A stretch of 64,000 nucleotides of DNA, from contig CM041294.1 in the NCBI GenBank assembly GCA_023052935.1, positions 43,558,736-43,622,735 on the forward strand. Direction: 5' to 3'. The notes under the pieces were generated by a model. The model worked only from the letters and a program-made list of their open reading frames with translations, had not been told where the DNA came from and did not search any database. This DNA is from Piezodorus guildinii (lineage: Eukaryota; Arthropoda; Insecta; Hemiptera; Pentatomidae). A program made the position numbers and the translations under genes. Positions 45,113 to 57,085 of this stretch are shown here, one piece after another (the stretch's first letter is position 1; every line of letters starts with the position of its first letter).

Positions 45113-45650
45113 GTAGAATAGAAATAGAAAGAATAGAAAAAAAACACTTTATTCTGGAACAATATCCCTTAAGAATAACAATTATGAACTAAATAATAAA
45201 TTATAACTGGCCAAAAACAATATATAAATACAATTAAATAACACAAGAATGAAAAAAAAATAATAATAAAAAAAATAAAGGGTCATAGTGTCATCTCTGT
45301 TTACAAATTCTAGAAATAACTAAATAAGAATAAACATAAAATGTAACTTTTACATCTCATTAAGGTAAAATTAACCTTACATAAGTTGGCATGATAAAAA
45401 TTAGCTTACATCTGACTGAAGAGAAAGGAAGTATTGAAAGAGGAGGGATTTAAACGATGAGAGGGAAGGAGCATGACGGATGTTTGAAGGGAGAGTATTC
45501 CATAAGGAAGAGGACCGGGCTAAAAAGGAGCAGTCATATTTTTTGGTTCTATGGAAAGGAGTTTGGAGGTCGGACAGACGGGATCTTGTTTCCTGGTGAT
45601 GGGTTGAGGATTTAAATACCATAAGGCTGTAGACATAAAATGGATGGTGG
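45113..45650 (-). mobile_element. LINE family D, 5'-truncated 3' end
   Basis: Minus-strand C-terminus (TRSRLSDLQTPFHRTKKYDC then SSLWNTLPSNIRHAP at 45401-45622). The 3' UTR follows, ending in a short AATAGA repeat and A run (45118-45148). The sequence pattern (p..Rt..y..SF..R...lWNtLP..iR) is the usual end of CR1/L2/Jockey-group ORF2. Shares its 3' UTR with 55138 and 60467. Confidence 0.85.
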
Positions 45651-45659
45651 GAGTTTATG

Positions 45660-46540
45660 ATTTGATAAAGGAATGATCCAAGGAAATATGTACGTTGATT
45701 TTTTAAAGTTTTAAAGCTACTACAAATACTAAAAAGCCATATTTCATGTTGAAATCCAATATGTTTTATATCATATTTTAAATAATAAAAGTTGTAGTTA
45801 TGGTTTTGATAAATTATTATCTAGTTTAACTTGAATCCTCATCGGACTAGTTAGAATGTAAAGCATATGATAAAACCTATGTTTTCTGTAAACAACGTTA
45901 ATGTTCTATGTTAAAACAACGGGGAAATATTCGTTTTATATGCAAATTAATCCGTGCTCTACATTTTTTTTAAACATCCCTGGAAAGATTTATAATATTT
46001 CAGATTTTCTTTATTTATAATATATTTTTTGAAATATAATTTCATTGTTTATAGGGTTTCTAATTTTTGTTTTCTATTTTTTTGTGGTGGTCCTACAAAA
46101 TAAAGGACAATCTACCCTATATAAAAAGTATCTAGGAGATATCACTTAATTAAAGAGGTAGTTCAGTATTACGCTCCACTATTTTACAAGAATGTAGCCA
46201 CAACTTTTCAGTATAGGAGTATATCATAGGAGTTTCCGATATATACAAGATGATAGTAAAAGTTTCTATCTCGTAGAAGGCAAGATCTAGTTTTAGGAGC
46301 GGTGACGCAGCTCAGAGCTATCAATCATTTAATGTTAACCTTAACTAAAGAGGCTCATTCATCATTTTATCAGCTTAGTGTCCATTTCTGAACCTGCTAA
46401 ATGGAACTTGAAGGAATGACGTCCTGTGCTTGAGTGGTAAGGAAAATATTAAATAAAATACCTTTTTATTTTATATATATTTTTATTAAAATTTACATGT
46501 GAATATATTAATACTAGTATATATGATGCTAAATAATAAA
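45660..46540. other. No gene recognised
   Basis: AT-rich. Confidence 0.4.
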
Positions 46541-46559
46541 CAGAAAAAAAAAGACATGA

Positions 46560-47430
46560 AGAGAAACTGCCCATTATCAGCACTATAGCAGTCAGTCTAT
46601 ACAAGAATATTTCGTGGCCATCTTCTTTTCAGACGCCTCGATGAATTATCAAGAATTTAAGAGGAAGCAGTTGAAGATAGTGGATTAGGTTGAGAGTGGA
46701 GTTTGCCATGGAAGGTTAGATGTCTGTTAGGGGCCCAATCAGCCACATGAAGAATTTAAGGTCATAATGGATGATTTTTTTTGTGACAAAGCAAGGAGCA
46801 TTAATGATTTTTCAAAGGATTTGGGATTGTGAGGATTGAATAGGGGAAGAATTCGGTGCTTCAGTTGACTCCCAAAGCTCAACTCCGTAATTCTATGTAG
46901 GCCTTATAGTGGTGATATAGATGATCCTTTTGTATTTAAGTGGAAGGTTAGAATGTCTGTCTTGTAAGTGTTGAAGTAACCGAAAACGGCGGGCTGTTTC
47001 GTGTCGTTTCAGTCTTGTGTGCGGTTTCCATGTAAGGCGTTTGTCAAGCAGAAGTCCTGGATAGCGAATCTGTTCTAAACGGATTTAGGAGTATTATCGA
47101 ATCATACTATTGGACATGATGTCATAGGTTTACGACGAAGGTGAAGGTAATTTGTTGGGATTTGTTAGAATTAATTTTATTTCTTCAATTCAGAGACCAT
47201 ACCTTAAGGTCACTGATGGGGAATTGAAGAGTTTGAAAGGCAATAGTAGGGTCATTATTTAATGATAACAAAAAAAGTGTCATCAGCAAAGGAAAGGAAG
47301 GTATTAGGATGGGTTGGAATATCAGATGTATAGACTATCTAAAGAATGGGCCCTAAGTTACTTTATTGAGTAACACCAGCGTACTGAGTAAAAAGGGATG
47401 AATGAAACTTAAAGTAAGAAGCGTTGGACA
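46560..47430 (-). mobile_element. LINE family E, RT and 3' region, decayed
   Basis: Reverse-strand Jockey-like sequence. The order, read from high to low coordinates, is AGVPQGSVLGP-like (47340-47410), ADD-like (47290), TFTLRRKP-like (47130-47150), RYLGFLLDKRLTW (47030-47060) and the connection domain, ending in the 3' UTR near 46560. No frame stays open. Parallel in arrangement to family A at 10515-11300. Confidence 0.75.
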
Positions 47431-48010
47431 CGGAACGAATTAAGTGGTTTATTGCAGCCCCTAAGCACAACTCCTTAGGTCCATACAACTCCACGTTCGT
47501 CTAGTAAGTTTTGGAGTAGTCAAACAGTTTCTTGTCTTTTCCTACTTGAGTGCCAATTACACGTAAATCGTTTGGCAAGTAGCAGCACTAAATAGCAGAT
47601 CTCTTCAACCGGGATAAGCATAATATCATTAAAGTACACTGTAGGGTAGGATGTGATAGGTTTACGACGAAAGATAGGTGATTTGATGAGATTTATTAGA
47701 AATGATTTGAATTATCCAATTTTGACACCATACTACAAGGTCCCTGATGTGGGATTGGAGAGTTTGAGAAGAAGAAAGGAAAGCGTTAGAATTAGTTGGA
47801 TTATCAGCTGTTTATACTGTGTACAGAATGGCTTCTAGGTACTGCCTTGAGGAACGCCAGAACAATGAGCGAAAAGGGAAGAATAGGAACAATCGTGGTT
47901 TAATTAGAGGATCTAAGAAGTAGGACTGTATGATGAGGATGTATGTAGAAATGAGGAATTTTCGGAGTGTGTAGAGCAATCCTAGCTGCCAGATTCAAGT
48001 AATAAATTAA
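47431..48010 (-). mobile_element. LINE family E, second tandem fragment
   Basis: Repeats the region covered by 46830-47410 (GGTTTACGACGAA, GGTCCCTGATGTGGGATTGGAGAG, CTGCCTTGAGGAACGCC) immediately next to the first copy. Two copies of the same RT segment therefore lie head to tail. Confidence 0.65.
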
Positions 48011-48019
48011 AAGAAGGAA

Positions 48020-49895
48020 AAAAACTTGTAACACTGCAAGTCATGAAGGCTCTTAGGTTTGATGTGGTAATATGGTAGGAAGCTACATACTGTACAATCT
48101 CCAACATTTATACAAAGAGATAAGTAGAGCTAGATCACCCTCCATCACTAGGTTTTTCCATCGATGTTTGAATAACCACTTTATAGAGGCTAGATGAGCT
48201 CAGGACAGGAGGGTCCCCGTATCTCATAATGAATATGTACTCATGTCACTTCTATGTTTCATGAAGAAAACTACTTGTAATAATATTGTATAATAAACGA
48301 AAGTTAACTTTGATGCCAAATAGTTACTTTTAAATAAACATTAAACCGCCACTGAGTAAAAAAAAAAATTATGATTCATTTTAATTGCATATGTGCATGT
48401 GTGCTTTTAAGATGTTAGTAACGAAGCTTAGTATCAATAATTTTAGTTCATTATTTTCAATAATGAACCTTTGTAACCGAAAAACAATAAAATAAAGTAA
48501 CACCTCCCTCTCAAAATTCGAGGGCCTACGTTTTACTTTAATACAACGTAGAACCCGAATAACAAAACGTTTTTTCCTAATCATTACATAATTACCTATT
48601 TTTCATAAGTGCTACGTCATTGAGGATTAAATTTCCTTCAAAAGTCGAAACAAAAAGTCTTTTAAATTGGTTCAGAACCAGCAGAGATATAGTTTTTTAA
48701 AATTAGCAGTGGTGTAGTAATTCTCTTTGAATTATTGATTGATTTTCATATTAGTTGATTGCCTATTAACTGATATATAAACAGTTATGCTCTAATATAG
48801 TTATTTGAAAATTACTCGCTATATCGATGTTAAATGTAATAGAAATTAATATAATGCAGATTGTATACTGATTGAAATAGTTTAACAGGGCTTGAATGTT
48901 TTAATATTTTAATTGTTCTTCCTTTGAAGTATCTTTAATTTCGTGGATTGAAAAAACAAAAAAACATTTCATCTAGTTTTCATTGATAAAACACGGATAA
49001 ATGTTCAAGATGGACAAATTTTATTTTTTTTAAAATTAAAAAAAGCAATTATATGTTTTAGATAATTTTTTCTAATAGCAATATTAATTTAAATATATAA
49101 TATATCATTCCAAAGATAAATAATTAAAACATATATCTTATGTACAAAGATGTATAAGGTAATGGAAAGTAATAAAGACAACGGTTAAAACTAGATGATT
49201 GTTCTATATAATAATTTAAATGAATTTAGAATTTTTCATGGGAAAATAAGAGTAATTTTTTTAAGTTTTTTATACTCTAACTTACATCGGTATTAGCAAC
49301 GAAGGTAAGTGGAAAGTCTTGTATTGTGCGCCCCAGCGCATTTGTTTTTTATTTTATAACAACATTATATTATTTTTTTTTATGTAATTTTATCTTAGCT
49401 TTGTTTTGTTTTTTAATGTAAATATTGTATTAATCTAGTTTCTAAGCACTATCTCCACTGAGTTTATTGAGGCGAATCGTAATATTACTAAATACATTTT
49501 TTCTGTTATAAAAATAGAATGTATAGTAATGAATATAGGATATGATAATATAGGAGAGAGTGAGGACGATGAAAAAAACAAACAAAAAAACAATATTACT
49601 ATAAAGCAAAATTTTTATACTGAGATGAGATTTTTAAATGGAAATAGAGAATAAAGGCGTGTAAACAAATCTTTCTCTATGTTTGTAAATGAAGTTTATT
49701 ATTACAATATAAGAATAGTCTACTCCAATTAATTAGAAATATAAGGAACTTAATAATTTAAAACAAAGACTGTAGAAAGCTTGACCATTAGATTTTATCC
49801 AAATCAAGCTTTAACGCTCATGAAATTATCAGATACTTATTTATTAGATTTATTTGTTTAATAATTAAAGATTTATGTTCTATTTATTTATTTGT
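48020..49895. other. Mostly AT-rich, no gene recognised
   Basis: 48100-48230 has a TTTATAGAGGCTAGATGAGC and GGGTCCCCGTATCTCA block like the 3' part of SINE family 1 on the reverse strand. The rest is AT-rich. Confidence 0.35.
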
Positions 49896-49900
49896 TTATA

Positions 49901-50375
49901 CAAAATATGTTTTGCTTCTCTTTAAGTTATAACAACTTACAGATCACCTCTTCTTTTTTTTTTTTTTTTTTTAAGGAAAGGCTTTAGTCATGAAAACGAC
50001 GACAATAAAGCTATTATTTGTATTACTTCATAGAATCTGAATGAACCTAAGGAGAATCCTCTGACAATTAATATGTAATATATATGTTGTAAATTAATAT
50101 ATTTTTATCTATAGCAACTGAACTCAAAACCAGGACCTACAAAATATGTTTTGCTTCTCTTTAAGTGTATAACAACTTACAGATCACCTCTTCTTTTTTT
50201 TTTTTTCTTTTTTTAAGGAAAGGCTTTAGTCATGAAAACGACGACAACAAAGCTATTATTTTTATTACTTCATAGAATCTGAATGAACCTAAGAAGAATC
50301 CTCTGACAATTAATATGTAATATACATGTTGTAAATTAATATATTTTTATCTGCCGCAACTGAAACCAGGACCTT
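49901..50375 (+). repeat. Tandem duplication, two 239-bp units
   Basis: Unit 1 is 49901-50139 and unit 2 is 50140-50375, starting CAAAATATGTTTTGCTTCTC. They share the T run after CACCTCTTC, AAAGGCTTTAGTCATGAAAA and ATCCTCTGACAATTAATATG. By eye they differ at only a handful of positions plus T-run length and a short deletion near the end. A recent local duplication. Confidence 0.93.
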
Positions 50376-50379
50376 AAGG

Positions 50380-50700
50380 TTAGTTGCATAATGATCTACT
50401 GAGTATGATGATGCTCTTTTCAATTAAAGGAGAAAGTGAACATATATCCAAGTAGACCGCTACACATGTTTAACACTGAACATGAATTCTCGAGTTAATA
50501 ATTAAATATTGTATAATTATTTTATACTTTTTTTGTTGTAAATATTGTATGTATATCGTAATTTATCACTATTATAAATGTCGTAATTAGGACATATTAT
50601 AATAAAACTCAAATACAATTTTTTGCCTTAAAAAAAAAAATGAATATTCAGCAGAGTTCTTGAAAAGTATATACGAATCATTAAACTGAAAAATATATGA
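50380..50700. other. No gene recognised
   Basis: AT-rich. Confidence 0.4.
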
Positions 50701-50707
50701 TGGAAGT

Positions 50708-51222
50708 TTTGGTTTTGGGTGCTGTCACCAAGAAAAGCAGTTTAATAAGATTATTTTATTTTGTGCCGACGTTTCAGTTTACAGTAAGGATCTTCATCGG
50801 GCTAAGAAAAACAAGACAACTAATACAGTTAAAATTATAGATTATGTAATAATGACAATAATTTATTTAGATGAATCCTATAATTATTAATTTATCCTAT
50901 AATTATAATAAATCCTATAATTTATTTATTTAGATAATTTAATAATTTATTATAATTGTGAGATAATCGTAATAAAAAATAGAAACAAACTATAATATAA
51001 AATTATGATATTGGTATGAATATGATATGAAAAAAAAAAACAATGAGAAACTAAGGCAACTACATATTTATTATTGTAATTAACTTTTTATTATATTTTA
51101 TATTATTATTATAATTGCATGGGTTGCTTTATTTTGTTTTTCTTAGACCTAATGAAGTTCTAAAATGTACCCGAAACGTAGTGTGTTAAAATTAGTGTGT
51201 TTTTCTTGATGACCGTACCCTC
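50708..51222. repeat. Inverted repeat pair of the GATGAAG...GAAACGT module
   Basis: Complemented, the left arm (50708-50815) reads GTTTTTCTTAGCCCGATGAA... CTGAAACGTCGGCAC ... TTTTCTTGGTGACAGCACCC. The right arm (51135-51222) reads GTTTTTCTTAGACCTAATGAA... CCCGAAACGTAGTGTG ... TTTTCTTGATGACCGTACCC. About 320 bases of AT-rich sequence separate the arms. This could be a decayed inverted-repeat element or two independent insertions. Confidence 0.5.
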
Positions 51223-51369
51223 AACCAACTTCTCCATCAAGTACTCTCAACGGCATCACTAAAAATTAAAGATTAATTTTACATAAAATCAAGGTGGATA
51301 AATGAATGGCATTAATGTTAAAAATAGAATATTGTAAATAGAGACGCAAAAGAAATATAATCCAGAATA

Positions 51370-51890
51370 GGTAAGGCGTGGAAGAAATTTTGGAGCCTCA
51401 AGCTCATATTCAAAAGCCAACTGGAAATAAAATATAAAGCACTAGCTTTTAACAGCTGTATCATCCCAGTGCTTACATATGGATGTCAGACATAAAATAA
51501 ACGTCTGTCAACGAAAAATGGAGCGGATTATGTTAGGAATCTTCCTGCGGGACAAAATTAACGCAAATAAAATAAGAAAACTAACAAATGTCTCAGACGC
51601 TATTGCTCAAGCTAGAAAAATGAAGGGGACATGGGCAGGACATCTCATGCGAAAAACAGAAGATAGTTGGGCAAAGCGAGTTGCAGAATGGATCCCTATC
51701 AATAAGAAAAGACGCAGAGGCCGACAACGCAAGCGCTGGGCCGACGAATTGAGGAAAAAGGAAGGTTCATTATGGATGAGATACGCACAAGACAGGATAT
51801 TGTGGAAAACTAAGTGCCAACAACTCAAATTTAAGGTTCGGCTAGTCTCCGCCCAAAGGACTCGAAGGACCCATTCTTTGGGAAGGTCTA
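51370..51890 (+). pseudogene. Non-LTR RT C-terminal region, one stop at the YGxQTW block
   Basis: The first frame reads AWKKFWSLKLIFKSQLEIKY then IPVLTYGCQT and a stop. A shifted frame continues with CQRKMERIMLGIFLRDKI, KMKGTWAGHLMRKTED, KRRRGRQRKRWADEL and YAQDRILWKTK. This is the thumb and basic C-terminus of an insect LINE (RTE or related clade). The trailing WAGH..R and RGR...RW..D motifs are diagnostic of such tails. Two lesions: the stop and a frameshift. Confidence 0.85.
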
Positions 51891-51899
51891 TATGTAAAT

Positions 51900-53140
51900 A
51901 TATTTCATGTAAATATTCATTTTTTTTATATGATTATATCAATTGGAACAATCTCTTCTTATTTTTGTTTATATGTATTTATTTATCCAAACATGTCAAT
52001 AATAAATCTCGTTACGTTTCGAGGTTTCACATGCCTCATCTTCAGATGTTCAATATTATATTTATTTCCATATTGTTACTCAATATAGGTCATTTAATAT
52101 TATAATTTATTCACATTATCAAATTTTAACTTTTCACCATCACATATTAATTTATCTTGTGTACTTACAACTATCATGTGTACTAAACTATCATTTTTTT
52201 TAATTTTTTTTACATAATGGAGATTATTAACTTTGTATTTACATATAAATAAATACAATTATTATTATTATTATTATAGTGTTAAAAAATGAAAATTTAA
52301 GAATATTAAATTAAATACTCATTAGAGCCTTTTGCACTTTTTAATTGAGTAATATTAAGGTATAGAGACAGCAAAATTAATTTCGAGATTCATTAATTAT
52401 AACTTGAGGGAGCTGGACTGGCAATGCAATTTCTCTAGGAGCAGTTGGCGCACCATAGTGTTGGATTTTAATTAGCACTTACAATAGAATCCTTTCATTA
52501 TGAAACGTGCACACGGTTCTTAAACCAGATTTAATAAATGAAAAAGGAGCGGCTATAAATTCCACGTTTTTTGAAACTGAATAAAATTGGATTTCTTGAA
52601 TATAACAATAGGTACAATTTAATGCACTTAAAGGATTTTTCATATTGTCCGATTGATGGCAAAAACTTGCTGCTTGTTATCTTTTATTTAATTTCCACTT
52701 TAAAAAACTTATTATGTTCATATGAGCAACAACATGTTGTGCGTAAAGTGTTATATATATATTTGTTAATAATTATGCCATATGAAATACACTTCAGTAA
52801 GTTACGACAAAATTTTAATATTGAGTTAGTAATGTTTAAATAATATAATATATAATGTAAATAAAATAGTATAATTTAAAAAAATAATACCGGGTATAAG
52901 ATATATTTGTAGAAATAGGTGAGGCACCTTTCTCAAATTCTGAATTATACTACTTCTTCGTTCTAGATATCAGAATTATGAGGTAACGAAACCAACCATC
53001 CAGATTTCTCAATAACTATTTACCACAGTACATATTGTTTTCTACTTTTTGTAAAACAAACCTAATATAGTAATGTAAAAAGGCATTATCAACCGACTTC
53101 AAAAATGAAGAGGTTATGAATTTGCTTTATATTTTATTTG
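51900..53140. other. No gene recognised
   Basis: Includes another GTTACGTTTCGAGG...CATCTTCAGATG module near 52005-52050. The remainder is AT-rich. Confidence 0.4.
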
Positions 53141-53159
53141 GTTTCGTTCTTACATCCTT

Positions 53160-53412
53160 TGATGGGAGCTACGTGGCTAATGTTCTCCGGGTCCCAGGTT
53201 CGAACCCCGGTTAAATTACTGATTCTTTTTTTTTCAGCCGTGGAATGACCTGGGGTATAGAGACCGTCCCGGGGCACAACCAGTTTCTATAAGTAGGTAC
53301 CTATAATTGGGGAAAATCTGCTGGCGTTCAAGTGGGATTTAGGTCTATTAAACTCGTGAAACAGTGCAAATCTCTATAAATACTGGATTGTAGAAGTACA
53401 GTTTTTTTTTTT
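53160..53412 (+). mobile_element. SINE family 1, copy with 13-bp target duplication
   Basis: TTCTTACATCCTT at 53147-53159 and 53413-53425. The head is shortened (A box partly lost) and the B box is GGTTCGAACCC. The T-rich end is at 53402-53412. Diverged from 2371 but same layout. Confidence 0.88.
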
Positions 53413-53429
53413 TTTCTTACATCCTTAAT

Positions 53430-54660
53430 ACTCCAAAAATGAAAAACAGATAGTCTATACATTCATGATTCAATGCAGCTTCAAAGTAGATTTTTGTGTT
53501 TGCCAAGGTTAGAACGCTTCATTTCTCTTGGTGAAGAGAAAAAAGAAGTAGCGTTTAGTTCGATAGTTAAGTTAATATAAACGCGATTAATGATTCCAAA
53601 TTAACATGAACTTAACAATTGCTACTTTTTCATGTTGTTGACTTCTTTTTACACCTCTTTCGCATTAAGTTCTTCGAAGTTCTCAAGCTTTCTGATGTGG
53701 CTTGGCCCCATCATAAAAAAAAAAAAAAAAAAAAAAGAAGAAGTTTTTCTTCTAGATTAAATAGAAATAATTGCGCCCTTAACTTTTACTTATGTAGTTA
53801 AAAAACCTTCCTTTATCTGGGAGGTAGGGTACCCTATGCCCCAATCGTTAAAATATACACAATTTTTCATTGTAATTAAATTAAAGTGTTTTTTTTAGTT
53901 ATTTAAAGCTTTTTATGGTATCTAACGAGTTAGATTATTAATATAAAAGAATCCTGAGAAGAAATGAAGTTTTATGAATATTTCGGTTAAATGGTCACAA
54001 CTCATCGTGAAGATGAAAAACACTTAAATACAAAATTGGATGATTATAAAGATAATTAAAATTAAAACATGGACGTATAATTATTATAAATATGTATTAA
54101 AGAGGAAATAAATTAATTATAAGAAATTCTGCCAGTAGTTTTTTTTATTTTTTTTTTATATTCCTCTCTCAATTTCTGCTTAAATTTAAGTACATCCCTT
54201 GCATGTTTGTTGCTGGCAAAAGCTGCACACCTCTGTCGTTATTTTATCATTCTCTCAGAGTCATGTGTAAAGTAGTTTTGGGAAGAAGATGAACTTCTTG
54301 AAACTTTATGGTCCATACTTTCCATATAACATTGTTGAAATTGGAGAGCAATGGGATGATTTATCATTTTCTTCAAATGAGGAGAGGTAAGGCTGTTTCC
54401 ATATCCTGATTGAAATTGGAGCAAAAATGTGATAAAATTTCAGGAAAAGCCGTTTCTTGATTTTAGCTATTCATGATATCTTTACAAAAACCTTTTTACG
54501 TTCCATTCATACATCTTTAGTTGAAAAAAGACATATGAAAAGTTGAAGGAATTAAAAAAGTTATTGAAGGAATAAAGAGAAGATAAACGCTGGAGTCCGG
54601 TAAACATTACCTAACCATAGGGTCTCTTAATTCCATCTAACCAATTAAAGGCTAATATAG
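53430..54660. other. No gene recognised
   Basis: AT-rich, with an A run at 53717-53735 and a decayed GAAACGT-type module near 53970. Confidence 0.4.
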
Positions 54661-54680
54661 AAAAATAAAAATTCAACGAG

Positions 54681-54900
54681 TTTTTTTTTTTTTTCCACCC
54701 TACTAGCGTTTGAAGGATATACTGGGGTTTCCCGCACCAGAGGGTGAGGGCGGGGGGATTAATGCCGAGATAAAAGTATCCTCCGGTTCCTAGAGTTGAA
54801 CTCGTAATTTTGGGTTTCAAGGTATTGGTCATCTGTTAGCTAGGCAACGCGTGCTTAAAGGAACACAAGCTATCCTTCTCGGCCACCCCGCCCCCCAATT
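54681..54900 (-). mobile_element. SINE family 4 with target duplication (tRNA with long variable arm)
   Basis: Flanked by ATTCAACGAG at 54671-54680 and 54901-54910, with a T14 run (poly A on the minus strand) at 54681-54694. The minus-strand head GGGGTGGCCGAGAAGGATAG ... GAGTTCAACTC is tRNA-Leu/Ser-like, with a long spacer between A and B boxes. The body includes a GCGGGAAACCCC block. The only clear copy in the window. Confidence 0.82.
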
Positions 54901-55012
54901 ATTCAACGAGGGTTGCCCAGATGTATGAAAAATTCTGCCTAGCTCGTCAATAAAATATTGGGAGCTAAAGAGTCTTGGGGAACTCAGTACCCCACGTCCC
55001 TGTGTTCGTTCC

Positions 55013-55134
55013 TTCCAGTGGCGCGACAGACCATGTAGGCCCTGGGTCTCACGGTGTAATATCCTGGAAGATTACACTCGCGTTTCTCGATTCATTTTGT
55101 AGGTAGGGCTATCACTCCCTACGACTAATTTTAT
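55013..55134 (-). mobile_element. SINE family 2, 3' part only
   Basis: CCAGTGGCGCGACAGACCAT through TCACTCCCTACGACTAATTT matches the 3' half of the family. The tRNA head is absent; the copy stops next to the LINE D fragment at 55138. Confidence 0.8.
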
Positions 55135-55137
55135 AAT

Positions 55138-55790
55138 TTTAATATAATAATTTTAAAATGTATATCTGGCCTAAAACAATACATAACTACATATAAATAA
55201 CGAAAGAAAGAAGAAAAAAGCAAAACAAAAGGTCATTGTGACGTCTCTATGTACATATTCTAGAAATAAATAAATAAGAATTAACCTAAAATATATCTTT
55301 TACATCTCATTAAAGTAGATACACAAATCACCTCACATAAATTGGCATAATAAAAATTACATCGGACTGAAGAGAATGGAAGTATTGAAAGAGGAGGGAT
55401 TTAAATGATGGTAGGGAAGGAGCATGTCAGATGTTTGACGGTAGAGTATTCCATTAGGCAGTGGATCGAGCTAAAAAGGAGCAACCATATTTTTTGGTTC
55501 TATAGAAAGAAGTTTGGAGGTCGAACAGACGGGATCTTGTTTCCTGGTGATGGATTGAGGATTTAAATACCAGAAGGCTGTATACATAAAATGGATGGAA
55601 ATATTGTCTTCGAAAGGTTGGGGATAACCACTTTAACTCGTCGTAGACGTGGGATACATGGGACCGTCTCGAGGTACCGAACAAAAATCTTAAAAAGCAA
55701 TTCATAATCCTTCTCAATCTGTCCTCGAGTACCTTCGAGTACCTGCCACACAACCATAGTCGAAGTGGGGGGAAATGAATGATGATACTA
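55138..55790 (-). mobile_element. LINE family D, 3' half of RT domain region and 3' UTR
   Basis: The minus-strand frame 55454-55753 reads RLRRIMNCFLRFLFG, HVYDELKWLSPTFRRQYFHP and SSIHHQETRSRLFDLQTSFY, then YGCSFLARSTA. These are the tail blocks of a CR1/L2/I-type ORF2 (N.clR.if; l.Wl.v..Rr.y). A frameshift near 55465 precedes the WNTLP block. The 3' UTR continues to 55138. No A tail. Confidence 0.85.
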
Positions 55791-55799
55791 GGAGTTTAC

Positions 55800-56090
55800 G
55801 AGTAGATTTACATTATAACTAAGTAAAATAAGCAACAAATATCATTAAACATACTAAACTGTTATAAATATTTTATTTAACCAACGCTATAAACAATGAA
55901 ATAAAAAAAAAACATATAAGGCACTTGTAGGATTTAGAATAACAATAAATTTAATGTAATTGACTAGTATCATTGTCCTCCTGAGATTATTTGGTAATTT
56001 TATGAAGCTAATGTCTGAAACAATTTAGTTGTATGTTATAGATATGTTGTTTGTAAAAGATACAAATATAAAGGCTGAAGAAATATGAAT
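55800..56090. other. No gene recognised
   Basis: AT-rich. Confidence 0.4.
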
Positions 56091-56094
56091 ATAG

Positions 56095-56345
56095 CAAGAA
56101 GGCGTTCTCTACCCTCCTCTCGTGCCCTATACTTCAACATCTTGAACATATTGGCCATCTGATACCAATTGGAATCCTGACCTAGATTTCTTCATGGAGG
56201 CTATGGCTTAGAGCCTGCAAAGCAACCCCTTAGAAAGCCCCAACGAACTTTCTCTGACCACAGCTCATTAATCCTCAACCTTCAAAGCCCAAGTGCCTAA
56301 TTCCCCTTTCGTAATATATCAGAAGTAATGGCATTTCGTCCGAGA
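56095..56345 (+). pseudogene. Jockey-like LINE endonuclease fragment
   Basis: Plus-strand translation across shifts gives a degenerate R..LQ..L.....NIL......YW...P..LD(F) stretch (TGGAATCCTGACCTAGATTTC at 56170-56190), then FSDHSSLILNLQSP. This is the last third of an APE endonuclease, with the SDH catalytic block intact. Isolated relic. Confidence 0.7.
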
Positions 56346-56667
56346 ATTATTAACCTGTACGCCAGGTACGATCGTAGCCTTACTATAATAAAGAGGAAAT
56401 TAAATATTTAAGATTTAAATGTTTATAAAAAATAAGCAGCTTATAGTACAAACCTTTCTCAAAAGAAAATAGCAGACCCTAACAGAAATTTAAAAATTTA
56501 GAAATAATCTAGCTGGTCAAACGGTGTTGAAGATATATGGGTTTAGTAATTAAATCAGTGGAATTTATCTATCCAGTAAAAAAAATAAAAGCATCAGAAT
56601 TGGGAGTACCTCTCATCAAAAAATATTTTACTAAGCTTAGTATGCAATTATTTTTTTATTTTGTTTT

Positions 56668-56800
56668 TTCAGTGGCGCGACAGCCCGTTCAGGATATGAG
56701 CCTCACTCGATTACTCGATGCAATTTTAGCGTAGTGTCATCACTCCCTACGCCTAATTTTGTGAGTGCCACCATTTCTCTGACGGGTCTCACTCACATAT
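56668..56800 (-). mobile_element. SINE family 2, 3' half (split by a DNA element)
   Basis: Runs from CAGTGGCGCGACAGCCC to GACGGGTCTCACTCAC. The copy resumes at 58924-59037 with CTGTGAGTGAATCCTCATTA and the tRNA head. About 15-20 bases of SINE at the junction are missing or altered. Confidence 0.85.
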
Positions 56801-56957
56801 AGTTGCGTCAATGAAGCCGTAAAACATGCAATCTTCGAAAGTCCTCAGAAACAGCTCCGATTTTGATCATTTTTTGTAAATGTTTATTTTTTATATTAAT
56901 CCAAATCAGAAACCTTTCAAAGGGAAGGAATAATGATTTATATTGTTTATACAATAT
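56801..56957. repeat. Left terminal inverted repeat
   Basis: Pairs with 58768-58923. Its inner end is the near-palindrome ATATTGTTTATACAATAT. Confidence 0.85.
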
Positions 56958-57085
56958 GTATGTTTATTAAATATGAAAAAAATGTTCCACTTCATTATTT
57001 TTAATTGAAACTAAGAAAAAATACAAAACAAGAATGTTTTCAATTTTTCATCATAGTGGATATAATTAGTTGACCGTTTAGAATT

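Noticed and set aside
50765..50815. Hammerhead ribozyme core (CGATGA ... GAAAC) in the dispersed module
   Set aside because: Core letters are close, but no convincing stem II or closing stem III can be drawn and the motif varies between copies (AATGAAG, CCGAAAC).
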